Positions 39,001-48,453 are shown, counted from the first letter of the stretch. The stretch is DNA of 64,000 nucleotides from Bolinopsis microptera (GCF_026151205.1 NC_087075.1:11640303-11704302); one strand, 5' to 3'. The notes: generated by a model not told the origin, from the letters alone. Numbers and translations: made by a program.

Positions 39001-39611
39001 GAGGGTTAGTGAAGTGAGAACGTGTTAAATGACTCTTTCTCCCCCGAATATTTAATCCAATTTTCGAATAAATTAATCAAGTCATTAGTATGAGATATTA
39101 AGACTTATATTATTAACATTGTAAGATATAAAGGCTTTATTAAAAACATGTTCCAGGAGCCTATATTGGCGCCGGTAGTGCGCGCTCTGGACTACTACAG
39201 TGAAATGAACAGGAAGTTTGAGCAGGACAAGGAGGCCGTGAAACTAAAGCAGGACGGACGCAGGATATCCTCCACTATCGATCCAAAGGTTTATACCCTT
39301 TAAGATTACTGACAATTAACTTATTATTTATTTAATATATAATAGATTTAAAGTAAAAATAACACTAACTGAAATTCGAGTCCACCCGAAACCATCCAAA
39401 AATCCTCTGTTCCTGATCGTTGACAGTGACTTTCTCAATCATGATGCTATTTTTATCTGTTTGTGTTTTTTATTGGCTGTTGCCTCTCCCAATGTCCCAT
39501 CTAAAGGTAGAATATTTAAATCCTTTTTATCAGGTTGAACTTAAGAGAGTATCAGTATCACGGAAAACATCAGAAGTGAGATCTCCGGACGATCTTTCCT
39601 CTTCCAGCTAG
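2816..39611 (+). CDS. PDE9A: PDE9 family cGMP-specific 3',5'-cyclic phosphodiesterase (15-exon gene model)
   Basis: Proposed coding exons: 2816-3009, 3400-3451, 15241-15352, 17030-17191, 34950-34995, 36298-36447, 36672-36794, 36975-37116, 37343-37438, 37674-37796, 37985 (or 37998)-38146, 38380-38587, 38802-38948, 39157-39288, 39534-39611. All junctions are GT-AG and phases agree throughout, apart from one base in exon 11. The product is about 637-641 residues (human PDE9A is 593). An N-terminal regulatory region and a helical linker precede the class I phosphodiesterase domain (about residues 290-600). Seen residues: YHNFRHC (His348, His352), HDLDHPG (His388, Asp389), SDISNEARP (Asp494) and AQVGFIKF (Gln545, Phe548). 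These match human His252, His256, His292, Asp293, Asp402, Gln453 and Phe456. The family hydrolyses cGMP to GMP with high affinity using two metal ions. Assignment of the catalytic exons is very secure; the first two exons are inferred from splice-phase agreement only. Confidence 0.95.
3400..3451 (+). CDS. PDE9A: PDE9 candidate exon 2
   Basis: A 52-nt exon between a polypyrimidine-AG acceptor (tctctctag) and a strong donor (gtaagt). Its reading [17 protein letters not shown] needs one base from a phase-2 exon and ends in phase 0. That links both the 2816-3009 exon and the 15241 exon without a shift. Similarity to PDE9 is not decisive. Confidence 0.5.
5956..6096. repeat. 8-bp microsatellite-like array (gttacagt)n
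   Basis: About 17 head-to-tail copies of gttacagt with one substituted unit near 6040. Because 8 is not a multiple of 3, all three frames stay open and read the same [12 protein letters not shown] peptide. The short ORFs here are artefacts of the repeat. Confidence 0.95.
7772..7856. repeat. 11-bp tandem repeat (tatgtgaccag)n
   Basis: About seven copies of tatgtgaccag, one with a tttgtgaccag variant and one interrupted by a few bases at the left end. Confidence 0.9.
9081..9140. repeat. 21-bp repeat with E-box, three copies
   Basis: Three consecutive units carrying CACGTGTCTAAC-like sequence about 21 bp apart. The unit is clearly related to the much longer CACGTGTCTGAC array at 11.5 kb. Confidence 0.85.
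11531..11931. repeat. 20-bp minisatellite built on the CACGTG E-box, 19 exact copies of the hexamer
   Basis: The unit is cacgtg-tctgactatactgt (20 bp). I count 19 intact CACGTG palindromes and one decayed CACGTA at the right edge. Most spacings are exactly 20 bp, with a few indel units of 16 to 28 bp. The last four units alternate tatgac and tttgac, which shows duplication of a two-unit block. It lies in PDE9 intron 2. Confidence 0.95.
12432..12575 (-). mobile_element. pogo/Tigger-like MITE copy 1 (inverted)
   Basis: The reverse complement of the repeat at 13.77 kb. It shares the ccccgatttaccgcgg core, the tgtttacat-type middle and a terminus ending in ttttactgta. The CAGTAAA-type end next to TA suggests a Tc1/mariner-pogo origin. 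It is degraded and non-coding. Confidence 0.6.
13772..13946 (+). mobile_element. pogo/Tigger-like MITE copy 2
   Basis: Starts with tacagttataccc and carries two repeats of cccgatttaacgcgg or ccgatttaccgcgg separated by a cctttcccc stretch. It matches the copies at 12.4 kb (inverted) and 60.7 kb (direct). Confidence 0.65.
15241..15352 (+). CDS. PDE9A: PDE9 exon 3 (N-terminal regulatory domain)
   Basis: Acceptor ttcactcag, donor gtgagt. The exon encodes 37 residues beginning [20 protein letters not shown]. The DGR-x-x-K-x-IF-x-K spacing matches the start of the vertebrate PDE9A N-terminal domain. It ends in phase 1. Confidence 0.85.
15353..17029 (+). other. PDE9 intron 3
   Basis: A 1.7 kb intron. 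It contains a small hairpin with complementary arms at 16581-16598 and 16674-16691 (acaactgaacccaattta type). The loop holds a short telomere-like (ccctaa) stretch at about 16611-16642. Nothing else was recognised. Confidence 0.7.
16571..16709. repeat. Hairpin element with telomere-like loop
   Basis: 18-bp perfect inverted repeats flank an 75-bp loop carrying three to four ccctaa units. It is most likely a small foldback MITE rather than a telomere remnant. Confidence 0.6.
17030..17191 (+). CDS. PDE9A: PDE9 exon 4 (N-terminal regulatory domain, second part)
   Basis: Acceptor ccatttcag, donor gtacgt. It reads [20 protein letters not shown] and then [24 protein letters not shown]. This parallels the human segment that runs from LFCIATGLP to VRPVAIKQ. 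The phase 1 ends match exons 3 and 5. Confidence 0.9.
18878..18945. repeat. Direct repeat plus hairpin
   Basis: Two direct copies of aaaagataagagacagtgta lie 26 bp apart. A complementary tacactatctctta follows, so the second copy can fold into a hairpin. Confidence 0.75.
19220..19328. repeat. Short tandem repeat of ttagcata/ttaccata units
   Basis: About ten imperfect 10-12 bp units of the type atatttagcat, atgtttaccat and aactttagcat, evolving stepwise along the array. Confidence 0.8.
19837..19944. repeat. 12-bp tandem repeat (agagataagcta)9
   Basis: Nine perfect or near-perfect 12-bp units; only the first differs (gataggct). Each unit contains AGATAAG, the classic GATA-factor site, at a constant 12-bp phase. 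The RDKL-repeat peptide it could encode is a by-product of the repeat length being divisible by 3. Confidence 0.95.
20559..20623. mobile_element. Short hairpin element, gaccggc family copy 1
   Basis: Palindrome with arms gcaaatgtaggtacaatg and cattgtacctatttgc around ccgaccggc. It shares the aggtacaatgc-gaccggc terminus with the longer hairpin at 33.88 kb. Confidence 0.75.
23516..23554. promoter_or_regulatory. Two tandem RFX X-box-like motifs
   Basis: GTTGCTATGGTAAC (23516-23529) and GTTGCCATGGTAAC (23541-23554), 25 bp apart. Both match the palindromic X-box bound by RFX factors (GTTGCCATGGCAAC type). Function is inferred from the motif only. Confidence 0.45.
27254..27340. repeat. 11-bp tandem repeat (agaggttattt)n
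   Basis: Seven to eight copies of agaggttattt, the last with a small insertion. Confidence 0.9.
27624..27846. repeat. 73-bp direct duplication enclosing three CRE-bearing 22-bp repeats
   Basis: The block from gtagtcatgtcaacatag to gttcttagtgttcttca occurs at 27624-27696 and again at 27774-27846. Between them are three agggctagcgtgacgtcaca-type units. They place TGACGTCA at 27711-27718 and 27733-27740, and the variant TGACGTCT at 27755-27762. Confidence 0.9.
28208..28246. repeat. Trinucleotide (tag/cta)n palindromic microsatellite
   Basis: A tagtagtagtagt run followed directly by actactactactacta, giving a perfect inverted trinucleotide repeat. Similar tag runs occur at 30848-30868. Confidence 0.9.
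28960..29885. repeat. Minisatellite, 55-60 bp unit, about 16 copies
   Basis: The unit comprises cagcacttacacagtaaata, then cagagcac, then a variable number of gtacca triplet-pairs (nested 6-bp repeat). Unit length varies mainly through the gtacca count, so there are two levels of repetition. The long minus-strand ORF here is a repeat artefact. Confidence 0.9.
30630..30712. repeat. Duplicated ctacgtcagagcaataacta unit
   Basis: Two copies of ctacgtcagagcaataactacgtcact-type sequence give four TACGTCA half-CRE-like motifs in about 80 bp. Confidence 0.7.
30885..33591. mobile_element. piggyBac-like DNA transposon, non-autonomous, with long palindromic arms
   Basis: Bounded by TTAA target duplications (30885-30888 and 33588-33591) and perfect 14-bp terminal inverted repeats CCCATTAGGGACGA, the piggyBac hallmark (TTAA and 5'-CCC). 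Imperfect inverted repeats extend inward for about 700-900 bp on each side. They include many copies of a cgaccca/gggtcg motif. The centre (about 31.65-32.6 kb) has a minus-strand segment at about 32.40-32.56 kb with Cys-x2-Cys pairs and basic residues in shifting frames. This resembles the C-terminal Cys-rich domain of piggyBac transposases, heavily decayed. No intact transposase is present. Confidence 0.85.
32107..32130. repeat. Homopolymer G24
   Basis: 24 consecutive G residues followed by TTTTT inside the piggyBac-like element. True length is unreliable in any sequencing technology. Confidence 0.9.
33878..34042. mobile_element. Hairpin element, gaccggc family copy 2
   Basis: A 165-bp near-palindrome. 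The left arm (from aataggtacaatgctgaccgg to cggtaacagcc) pairs with the right arm (from ggctgttaccataacagcc to ggtacctattcgcc). Arms contain three tandem ccggctatta units. The outer end is shared with the hairpin at 20.56 kb. Confidence 0.85.
34109..34199. repeat. 24-bp tandem repeat, about 4 copies
   Basis: Four units of ttacagataatttgcagttaa type, the later ones with tggt or gtgg changes. Confidence 0.85.
34950..34995 (+). CDS. PDE9A: PDE9 exon 5 (linker helix)
   Basis: A 46-nt exon, acceptor ctatttcag, donor gtaata. It reads [16 protein letters not shown], aligned with the predicted helix before the catalytic domain (human ...LEKR). Phases 1 in and 2 out. Confidence 0.85.
34996..36297 (+). 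other. PDE9 intron 5
   Basis: A 1.3 kb AT-rich intron with a short catcacgcat/caatcatacat repeat at about 35395-35440. Open frames here show no family features. Confidence 0.7.
36298..36447 (+). CDS. PDE9A: PDE9 exon 6 (linker coiled coil)
   Basis: Acceptor ttttcag, donor gtatgt. It encodes about 50 residues, charged and helical ([13 protein letters not shown]... [19 protein letters not shown]). This corresponds to the dimerisation/linker helices of PDE9. A long minus-strand ORF across this exon is a shadow. Confidence 0.85.
36672..36794 (+). CDS. PDE9A: PDE9 exon 7 (variable linker)
   Basis: Acceptor atgtctcag, donor gttagc. It reads [20 protein letters not shown] then [21 protein letters not shown]. 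It is rich in Asn and Lys and poorly conserved, at the position where human PDE9A has its short basic loop before the catalytic domain. Phases 2 in and 2 out fit both neighbours. Confidence 0.8.
36975..37116 (+). CDS. PDE9A: PDE9 exon 8 (start of catalytic domain)
   Basis: Reads [20 protein letters not shown] then [20 protein letters not shown] and ends LVERLYIE. The KPTFD-x-W-x-WE signature is characteristic of PDE9. Acceptor cttgtag, donor gtaatt, phase 0 out. Confidence 0.95.
37343..37438 (+). CDS. PDE9A: PDE9 exon 9 (HNFRH motif)
   Basis: 32 codons, phase 0 on both sides, acceptor tatttcag, donor gtttgt. Contains [13 protein letters not shown]: the first His is the general acid of PDEs and the second is a metal ligand. 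Confidence 0.97.
37674..37796 (+). CDS. PDE9A: PDE9 exon 10 (HDLDHPG motif)
   Basis: 41 codons, phase 0 on both sides. Contains [20 protein letters not shown] with the His-Asp metal-binding pair. The sequence is nearly invariant across PDE9 proteins. Confidence 0.98.
37985..38146 (+). CDS. PDE9A: PDE9 exon 11, with a +1 frame problem near its 5' end
   Basis: From 37998 the frame reads [20 protein letters not shown] and on to [11 protein letters not shown], exactly PDE9-like; donor gttagt at 38147. From the first AG (exon start 37985) the expected VNAK is readable, but one extra G follows, throwing the frame into a stop at about 38018. Using the next AG (after gcgaaag, exon start 37998) restores phase 0 and costs only four residues. 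It is either an alternative acceptor or a one-base sequence error. Confidence 0.9.
38380..38587 (+). CDS. PDE9A: PDE9 exon 12 (SDISNEARP motif)
   Basis: Reads [19 protein letters not shown] and later [19 protein letters not shown], then CLLQEFFMQ. The Asp of SDISNE is the fourth metal ligand (human Asp402). Phe replaces human Tyr424. Acceptor tatttcag, donor gtaatc. Confidence 0.97.
38802..38948 (+). CDS. PDE9A: PDE9 exon 13 (invariant glutamine)
   Basis: 49 codons, phase 0. It reads [20 protein letters not shown], then [17 protein letters not shown]. Gln545 (human Gln453) grips the guanine ring and Phe548 (human Phe456) stacks on it. Confidence 0.97.
39157..39288 (+). CDS. PDE9A: PDE9 exon 14 (C-terminal helices)
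   Basis: 44 codons, phase 0, acceptor ttccag, donor gtttat. It reads [20 protein letters not shown] and on to [12 protein letters not shown], matching the terminal helices of the catalytic fold. Confidence 0.93.
39534..39611 (+). CDS. PDE9A: PDE9 exon 15 (C-terminal tail and stop)
   Basis: Acceptor tttatcag. It encodes [20 protein letters not shown] then LSSSS and TAG at 39609-39611. The tail is Ser-rich and could be phosphorylated, as is the short tail of human PDE9A. An ORF extending further upstream into the intron is an artefact. Confidence 0.85.
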   Translation, partial: VELKRVSVSRKTSEVRSPDDLSSSS

Positions 39612-41597
39612 CAGTAACCATGGCAACCACAGCTACCACTCTTAGTTACCATGAATACCGATGCTGTCATGATAACGATTCACTGATTATTTCGTATTTC
39701 GTCAAATAATTTGAGCGAATTTGAGGTAGAAACAAGAGATCCATTATATCAATAAACCTATTGGAGACAAGAAGATTAATTAATTAATCAATTAATTATT
39801 GATTATGGTGATTTTATCCACTGGACCTACTGACAGATATTCTTAACATTCTCCCTTCAGTTAAGGGACTTGAAAGCTATATCAGGGCAGTATCCAAGAA
39901 GCCCGACCAGTTATAGTCCGCATACCAACTACTTATGACATGATGGTTAGCAGATCATATGTCCGCTAACCAGTCATGATATGTGAACGACCCCTTACGG
40001 CCTGACCATCGTGTCATGAGTGGTCCGCGGACTAAGTCGTGTTTCTCGGATACTGCTCATATGATCCCAGTGAGGTATGACCTAGAACTTGCTGGAATGC
40101 TCCCACGTGATATCTTATCAGTTGTACGACATTTAACATTTATTACGTAAGAGAAGGTTACTTAAATTGCTGAAAGTGCATTTAGTATAACTTCAGGGTG
40201 TTCCAAGTTTCGTATTTAAAATTTAATTGTTTGATTATACATCCTCGTTTGTTATTTTTAACGACAACTATATCCTGTGATCCAATATTAAGAGACTCGT
40301 TGCTCTGCAAGCTTCCTTCTAATTGGAAATTTAACGGTATTTAACTTGAGTAAGGATAGAATCTTATTAAAATGAAGAATAATTAACATGATTAAGTAAC
40401 TTAGCATTGAGTTGTTGAATAAGGATAGAATCTTATTAGGTAACTTTGAAGTAGCATCGAATTGTTGTTCAATCCTAGCAAAATTTATAGTTTGATTTTG
40501 ATTTCCCGTAACTGTAGTCTTAGTATTGTAAAAAGTGCGACTTGAGTTGTTTTTACATTGTTATTGTTAATGTTATAGTATAATAGTTTCCTGTGTAACT
40601 ACTAGTGACCTGTTATGAAATATTATTACTTTGTTTTATCACTGTATTTACCTGAATATTCCGGAACATTCATTCGGAGAATTTAGCATCGGGGATAAAG
40701 TCAGACTATTTAAGAGACTACGATATTGCATAGACTATAGTGTTTTCAAATAAAATTGGCCTTAATTTGCGGTTGATTTGCACACTACAATTGTGAGTGC
40801 ATTTTAAAATTGCCTTAGGGTATAGTGTGGTGGCAACTTCTCTTATACGAAAATAGATTTGAGTATAAATGTATATTAGAAGACATTGTATTGACAAAGT
40901 GGTGCCTCCCAAATTTCAACCATTTGGTGGTGAGGTTTGCAGGTTTGCTCTAATTTAAATAATTATAGGTAGATTCGATGATCATTGCGTAAGGGAACAA
41001 ACAACTGTGACAGTTTTGAAATCGTAAATTGATCATTTTCTTATTGTAAATAGCTTGTAACTACATAGTATAATAGTACATTGAAATCTGTATCTCGGTT
41101 AGGATACGTTTGAATATTCATTTGATCTTATCTTAATAACTCAATAAATTATGTTGTGTTTTCATTGTATTAAAAGAAATAGAAGAATCGACGTTGAGCA
41201 ATAGTCGTTGGTTTTTAATGACACAAATAGCGGAACTGTAAATCACCGGTCCAGTAACAAATATGATTTAACATAGAGTTCTTGCGATCCTTCAAATCTA
41301 AAATCTAAATACACATCTAGATGGATGGTAGTACTAGTTGTAGTTGAATTCTGGTTTTCGAAAGCTTCAGTTCTTCAGGAATAATTTGTTGAGGAAACAT
41401 TATTTCCATGTGTTCTTGAGAAGTTGCTTGATGATGTTTTTATATAGCTTGTCACAAAATTCACACAAACTATATCGCCTGTTTGTCAGTGTCCAATATT
41501 ATGTTCCTCCTACCAAAGTATGTACCATCAGCCCGGTGAGCTTGAGTTCATAATTATTTGAGAATATATGTGAACCTATAATTTGTCTGACCATAGC
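39612..41597 (+). other. PDE9 3' UTR and downstream intergenic
   Basis: AATAAA polyadenylation signals occur at 39751-39756 and 41143-41148. The first gives a short 3' UTR of about 150-170 nt; the real end cannot be chosen. A duplicated aaggatagaatcttatta stretch lies near 40352 and 40420. No gene seen. Confidence 0.5.
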
Positions 41598-42080
41598 TTA
41601 GGGGCCATCTAACTAGGACGTCCGCCAAAATCGCAGATTTTCAGACCACCCCCCTCCCCCTGTCCGGGTGTGTCCGAATTTTCAAAACCACCCCCTCCCC
41701 CGGACGTCCGGATTTCCAGCTACTTTTAAGAGTATAAATAAAACCAACTCAAATTCATTGTTTATAAAAAGTATAGTTACTTAAAATAGACAATAATAAA
41801 TTTAGTGTCGAACAAGTTCAAAGTTTAGCACAGTTACATTTAAATACATTTAAGTACTCGTTCAAAATACAGGGATCTTCATCTAAACTTACAGAGTAAT
41901 TATATGTATTATTATTCGTGTCAAAGAGTTGAAATAAATGGGACTTTTTCGTTAAATCTGCCAAAATTTCCGGACGTCCGGATTTTCAGAAACCACCCCC
42001 TCCCCCTGTCCGGATTTGTCCGAAATTCCAAAACCACCCCCCTCCCTATTTGCCGGACGTCCTAAGTAGATGGCCCCTTA
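41598..42080. mobile_element. Harbinger-like MITE
   Basis: A 477-bp element between TTA duplications (41598-41600 and 42078-42080), with terminal repeats starting GGGGCCATCTA and running through TAGGACGTCCG. Subterminal C-rich tracts (ccaccccctcccc) and cggacgtccgg palindromes repeat at both ends. The TTA (TWA) target and GGGGCC end fit PIF/Harbinger MITEs. It is non-coding. Confidence 0.75.
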
Positions 42081-43902
42081 GTAAGGTACATACTATATAA
42101 TATTCCGGGGTATATCACCGCCCACTGGGCACCGGTAATATACCTACATTTTAATATACTTAAATATGGTCAGCCCCCCCCCCACATGCATCTATAGACA
42201 CGATAGCCCGGACACCTGTAGCTACAGGGCTCAAATAAGACTGCACGTGGAAATAAGATAACACGTGCATATTACGCGTTTTGTAATCGAAGTTTAAGTA
42301 GTCGCATTAATGGCGTGATTACAGATTATAAGATTATTTATAAGATTATTCCTTATATCATAGAATACTATACCGTATACTGTAACCGTTTTACGTTTTA
42401 GCTTGAACGTGGCTTTATAATATCCACTGACTGTATATTTTGTATTGTAACAATATAAGCAACAGCTTTAAACATTCTAACGCATACTTAAAATTCAGCT
42501 AGGTTGAGAAACGCACACTTACCATCGATTATATCATTGGATCATGAGCTGACTGCACCATGGGTATAAGAGTGGAGTGTAGTGATGTAAAGAGAGCTCA
42601 GTGATCTAGAAGCTCTCACGTTAAAGGATGTTGAGGTTATACGTCCAGTACAGGACAGCTAAGTACAGGGCGCTAATCGTCCATTACTATTACCTCTTGT
42701 TTAGCACCCACACACTTGTTTACCTACTCATGCTTGTGTTTACATCACCTTTATATAACCCTACCCCCGCCAGCCCGCCTTATATAATCTTACCCCTTGA
42801 ACAACCCCTTGCTTTACACAGTGTGATACGTGGCTGGTTTGTTCTCTTACAGGGTGTTTACTGTTTAGTGGGGGTGGGTGAAATGTTGTGTTATTGAACG
42901 GTTTGATCTGTTGATACTTCACCTGAATATTTTAAGTGAGGAAACCCTGTGTGTGTGTGATGTGTGTGTATGGGTCATGTGTGTGTTCATTTCCGTTTTC
43001 AGTGCACGTGGCCAAGAATTATTTATTATTAGTAAGAAGCGGGAAGAAAGTTTCAAATCGGGTAGAGTGTATGCTGCACATTGTGAAACTATTTCTTAAA
43101 TCGCTTCAATCTTTTGCGAGCGGATTTGTCAAGGTTAGATTTGTGAAGAGGCTTGTATTCTATATTGCAGTTAGTCCACTTTTTAATCCAGAGTATTGAC
43201 ATTATCATCAATGCGGCCGGCCGAATAATAATAAATGAGTAACTTACTTCAAATAAAAGGAACACTCACTGTGATCAGAAACGGTTTATTGGGGCTCAGT
43301 TCTCGTGAAATTGGAACAGTTTGGTTACTCAGACGAATTTGGTCTGCAATTTTTGTACAGGTTCCAGCCGTCTGCCGTAGTAATTATACTTCCAGCAGTC
43401 CAGCTGCTGTAATTTCTTTGAAATTCATCATCTAACTAAAGTTAAACGTTATTGCCTAAACAATAAACAACATTCTGAATGTCTTCAAGTTCAAATTGTG
43501 TACACTGAAATTATATTCTTACTCCTTCAAAAGGTTTACATAAAACAAGTTAAACAGACAATATTATTAAAGCAAGCTTCTAGTTTTGGGATAGCCTGTA
43601 GCAGGCAACGCCCGATACTAATGCTTTTTCAGACCTATACACAAGTGCTTAGTGCATGTAAGTAGGTAAATATATCATGCTAGGCATGTGGCACCCATTA
43701 CGGTAACCATCCATTGAAGTTTTTGCTTTTCGCTGTACTACATTACACAGCTCAATGGAATACATTTAACAGTAGTTAATCAGTAGCAGTAGCTGATCAG
43801 CTACTGATCAGTACCTGCAGGTCAGTAGCAATATCAACTTTAAGAGTGCACTTTCGTCACACTCCTGTTAAAGTTTATTTGGTAATGGTATAATAGGTAT
43901 AT
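42081..43902. other. Intergenic
   Basis: No supported gene. Holds a short tg-rich tract (about 42945-42990) and a cagtagc/gctactg palindromic stretch (about 43782-43830). Open frames here lack any family signature. Confidence 0.5.
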
Positions 43903-44814
43903 ATAGAAGACCTTATACTCTTATATATAAGAGTATAGATGTGGATACTGGTGGGGAGGTGAAACACATTTGTTTACTTTAATAGTAAGCACATGTTCAG
44001 CGGGTTGAGGAGGTGAAACACATTTGTTTACATTTTTAGGGTAAGCACATGTTCAGCGGGTTGAAGAGATGATACACATTTTGTATTATAGAAGGCTTGT
44101 AACACTTGTAACGCTTTCTTGTTACCCCCCTTTGAAGGCCCCGAATCATTTTCTGAACGAAAGCTCAAAAATAACCGAGAAATCGACCTTCTTATTAACT
44201 CATTTTGATGACTGTTTCTGACCTAAAATTGCACGAAAAATCGATTTAGCTAGGTTTCAGAACCTATAAACACTTCCTTATCCCTCAAAATTGATGTTTT
44301 ATAGTTGATACGAGCAACAAGCAACATATGTTTTGATCCTTCGGTTCTACTCATACCTAGGCAGTTAAGCTGAACCCGACAGATCGAGGCAATCCTCACC
44401 TTAACTGATCAAACTGGTACTAACACAATTTTCAGATATAAATGTTCTTTGCGATACGTTTATTGCAGCTTTGCAACTTGAGTGAAGACCAGAGTACGAA
44501 AACACACAGCAGGTAAGCAACTCACTTTTGGTGACTGTTCCTCACGAACATTCTGATCCTGTAACAATTTAGTATACGGCAGCTTAGAAGTGAAACCCAC
44601 TTATTGTAGTACCAACTATAGTCATACGAGACTAAGGAATAATATACATAAATAAGTTACATAATAAATTACCATATATAACAAACATATGATCAGGGAG
44701 ATCGTCTCCTTAACAAATCGAACAGGTACTATCACAATTTCCAGAGCAGGTACTATTACAATTTCCAGAGCGTAATTTTCACAATTTCCAGAGCATAACA
44801 AAGTCAAAAGAAAT

Positions 44815-47800
44815 CCAACTCAGCTCGACAGAACTCATTCTGGCAGCTTCGTACATGGATATAAATGGGCCGGTACCGCCACAAGAAACATCTCCTCTAG
44901 CAAAATACGCAAATGATAACAACATCCCGCTCATTATAGGGTCGGACACCAATTCCCACCACACCCTTTGGGGGAACAAGGCATGCAATAAAAGGGGAGA
45001 GGAGCTTCTTGACTTTCTCTCCTCCCTAGGGCTGTCATGTGCCAACAAAGGATCATCCCCAACCTTCCTCAACTCTCGAGGCCACAACTCAATTATCGAT
45101 CTCACAATAACAAACCAGTTGGGAGGAGATCTCATTAGTAACTGGCATGTTAGTGACCTTTACTCCAACTCTGACCATCGCTATATTATGTTCGATATAA
45201 CTACAGGGCCAAAGAAGGAACCCAAACAGATCCGACTAGTCAAAAACACTGACTGGGACAGATTTGATGAGATCCTATCGAATAACCCCAACCTTAACAA
45301 CACACAAATCAACACTACGACTGAAATTGATCACAAAATAGACATAATCAATACTGCACTAAAGGAAGCCTTCGAGGAGGCATGCCCCATTACTTACATC
45401 TCAAGTTCCGTCCGCAAACCCCCCTGGCTAACTCAAGAAGTAGAGGAAGCACAGAGGGGAATAAGACAAAAACTGATTACTGCCCGCAAAAAGAAGACTG
45501 ATGCCCTGTGGCTCGCTCTTAGAGAGAGCAACAAACAATACAACAGACTTATAACCAACTCCCAGCGTAATGCCTGGAGAACTTTTTGTCAGGAAACAGA
45601 GTCTGTTAAGGAATCCGGAAGGATGAATAAGATTCTGAAATCCTGTAACGACAACAAACATACACTAGAAGCCGTTTACAAACCAAACGGAGACATCACC
45701 AAAAATGCAGAGGAGACATTGGAGGTCATGACACGAACCCACTTCAAGGATAGTGTCACTGATCCGCCAGTGCCTCCACCTGGTCCTCTACCAATCACCA
45801 CCACCTTACTCAATACCATCTACAGCCCAGACAGAATCGAGGAGGCTCTTAAATCCTTCGATCCGTTGAAAGCTGCTGGACCCGACACCCTCAAACCTAT
45901 CATCATACAGAAAGCTTGGACACACATCAAAGACATCACCAGAACCATTATGACAAAAAATCATGAAACCCAACACATTCCAACTTTGTGGAAAGAATCC
46001 CTTGGAATCTTTCTCCCAAAGCCTGGAAAAACTGACTACAACCAACCAAAGTCATTTCGCACTATCACCCTTTCTCCAGTGATGTTAAAACTACAGGAGA
46101 AGGTGATACTGTGGCATATGCAACACGACCTTAATATCGCTAAAGACATCAACAAACGACAATTTGGCTTTAAGAAAGGATGTTCAACCGAAGCAGCCCT
46201 TCATAAAGTTACTCACACCATCGAGCGCAGGATAGCTAAGAAGGGATATGTCCTAGGCGTCTTTCTAGATATAGAGGGAGCTTTTGATAATGTCTCTTTC
46301 AAGGCTATTTCTGACGCTATCAAGACCACGAAAGTGGATCTGGCCACAGCACAATGGATTATCAACATGGTAACTAACAGATTCATCACATTAAATCATA
46401 AGGATAAGTCGACAAGGGTTCGGATCCGGAGAGGGTGCCCTCAAGGTGGCATCCTTTCCCCTTTCCTCTGGAACCTGGTAGTCGATGATCTCCTGGCCTA
46501 CACCGCGAGAGACATACCAGGTTATCTGCAAGCTTTTGCGGACGATCTGCTCTCTCTAGCGGAGGGGAATGATTTAGACATCATCTGGAACAGAACACGC
46601 AAAACCATCAACACAATAGAAAAATGGTGCCAAACCAAAGATCTATCCATAAGCGCACTCAAAACACAAATAGTCATGTTTACCTGGAATAAGAAATGGA
46701 CACTAAGACCTGTGGTGGTGGGTAACACCACCATAGGTCTATCCAAATCTGCCAAATTCCTAGGAGTGACCCTCGACAGCAAGCTCAATTTCAATGAACA
46801 TATCACCAATACCACCAAAAAAGCTACGGCATCCCTTATGCAATGTAGAAGAGCTGTCGGCCCCACTTGGGGTATGAGCCCTAAAACATGCAAATGGATG
46901 TACACCGCTGTCATCAGACCTATTCTATCATACTGCTGTAGTATATGGATTAGAGCAACCCAAACAGACACCAACGCGAGGAAGTTCAAACGAGTTCAGG
47001 CATTGGCATTGAGAATGATGTCTGGTGCCATGCCTAGTACTCCCTTCATCGCACTGAACCACCTCACTAACACTCCAGATATCATACTTTTCCTGAGAGG
47101 TGAAGCAGCAAAGGGCACAGCCAGGCTTCAAGCTTATGGAAGCCTAACCCTCGAAACTATCGCCCCCAGAAAAGGTACCATCACAACTCACACCACTATC
47201 AACAAACAATTCATGGTAGATCTCAACATACCACCCAAAGCAGAGAGAGACCTATCTATACCAACCATGATGCTTGAACGACGCTTCACGGTCACCACTC
47301 CTGGAGCTGACAACATTGGTTATAGAGGCTCACTCCAAAACACCATCGACAACATCCCCAGTGAAACCATCACCTGCTACACAGACGGGTCACGCACAGA
47401 CTCAGGTAGCGGGGCTGGTTATATTATCACCACAGACAACAACAACACTACACTAGATGAAAGATCATTCAAGCTTCCCGATTATTGCACCGTTTATCAA
47501 ACAGAACTCACTGCCATCATCGAAGCTTGTAAATATCTATCAACTTATACAAACACACACATCATCATATGGTCAGACAGTCTCTCCTCTATTCAAGCCA
47601 TATCCTCACCTTCAACGAGGAGTAGGACTACTAGAGACTGTTACGACACCCTCAATACACTCGGATCCACTAACACCTTAGAGATCAGATGGATAGCTGC
47701 ACACATTGGATTGTGGGGTAATGAAAAAGCAGACGAGCTGGCCAAAAATGGTACAACCAGTGAATCCACTTTGAATTGCCCAATTCCACAATCTTACATC

Positions 47801-48453
47801 AAACGCCTGATCAACGACAAAGTCACAAAACTTAATCAAGAATCATGGATTACTGATGGTCCCAGACACACTAAACTGACACTTGGAAATAAAAACATCA
47901 ACATCATCAAAAATCTCAACACTACACTCAGTAACAACAGACAAAATTATAGAACTGCAGTGCACCTCATCACGGGACATTGTGGCCTCAACAAACACCT
48001 ACACACCATTCGCAAATCAGACACAAGTGCTTGTCCTAAATGCGGCGACGAAGAGGAGACTGTCTCACACTTTCTCGGACAGTGCCCGGCTATTGCCCAA
48101 ATAAGAGGTCAATATTTCCGGGACTACTACCTCTCTGTCAATGACATATTCGACAACCAACACATCTCCACCATTGTCAACTTTACAAACCACACTAAAC
48201 GCTTAGTGGTGCCAGAGGAGTTGGACCAGACAGGTGTAACATAGCGACTACTTTAACGCCGTCTTATTTCGCCTCTCTCTTCCACACTCAACCACCACTT
48301 AAGCGTTTATCTATGACACACCCCACAACACTTACCATCATCCTTGATTACACATCTTGATTCCACTGGCATCCTCCCACAGGACTGCCATACCCCAGAG
48401 GTAGGCAAAGCATTCATATGCTATCCTCTCGTGGGCCAACCAGGCCCAGCCTC

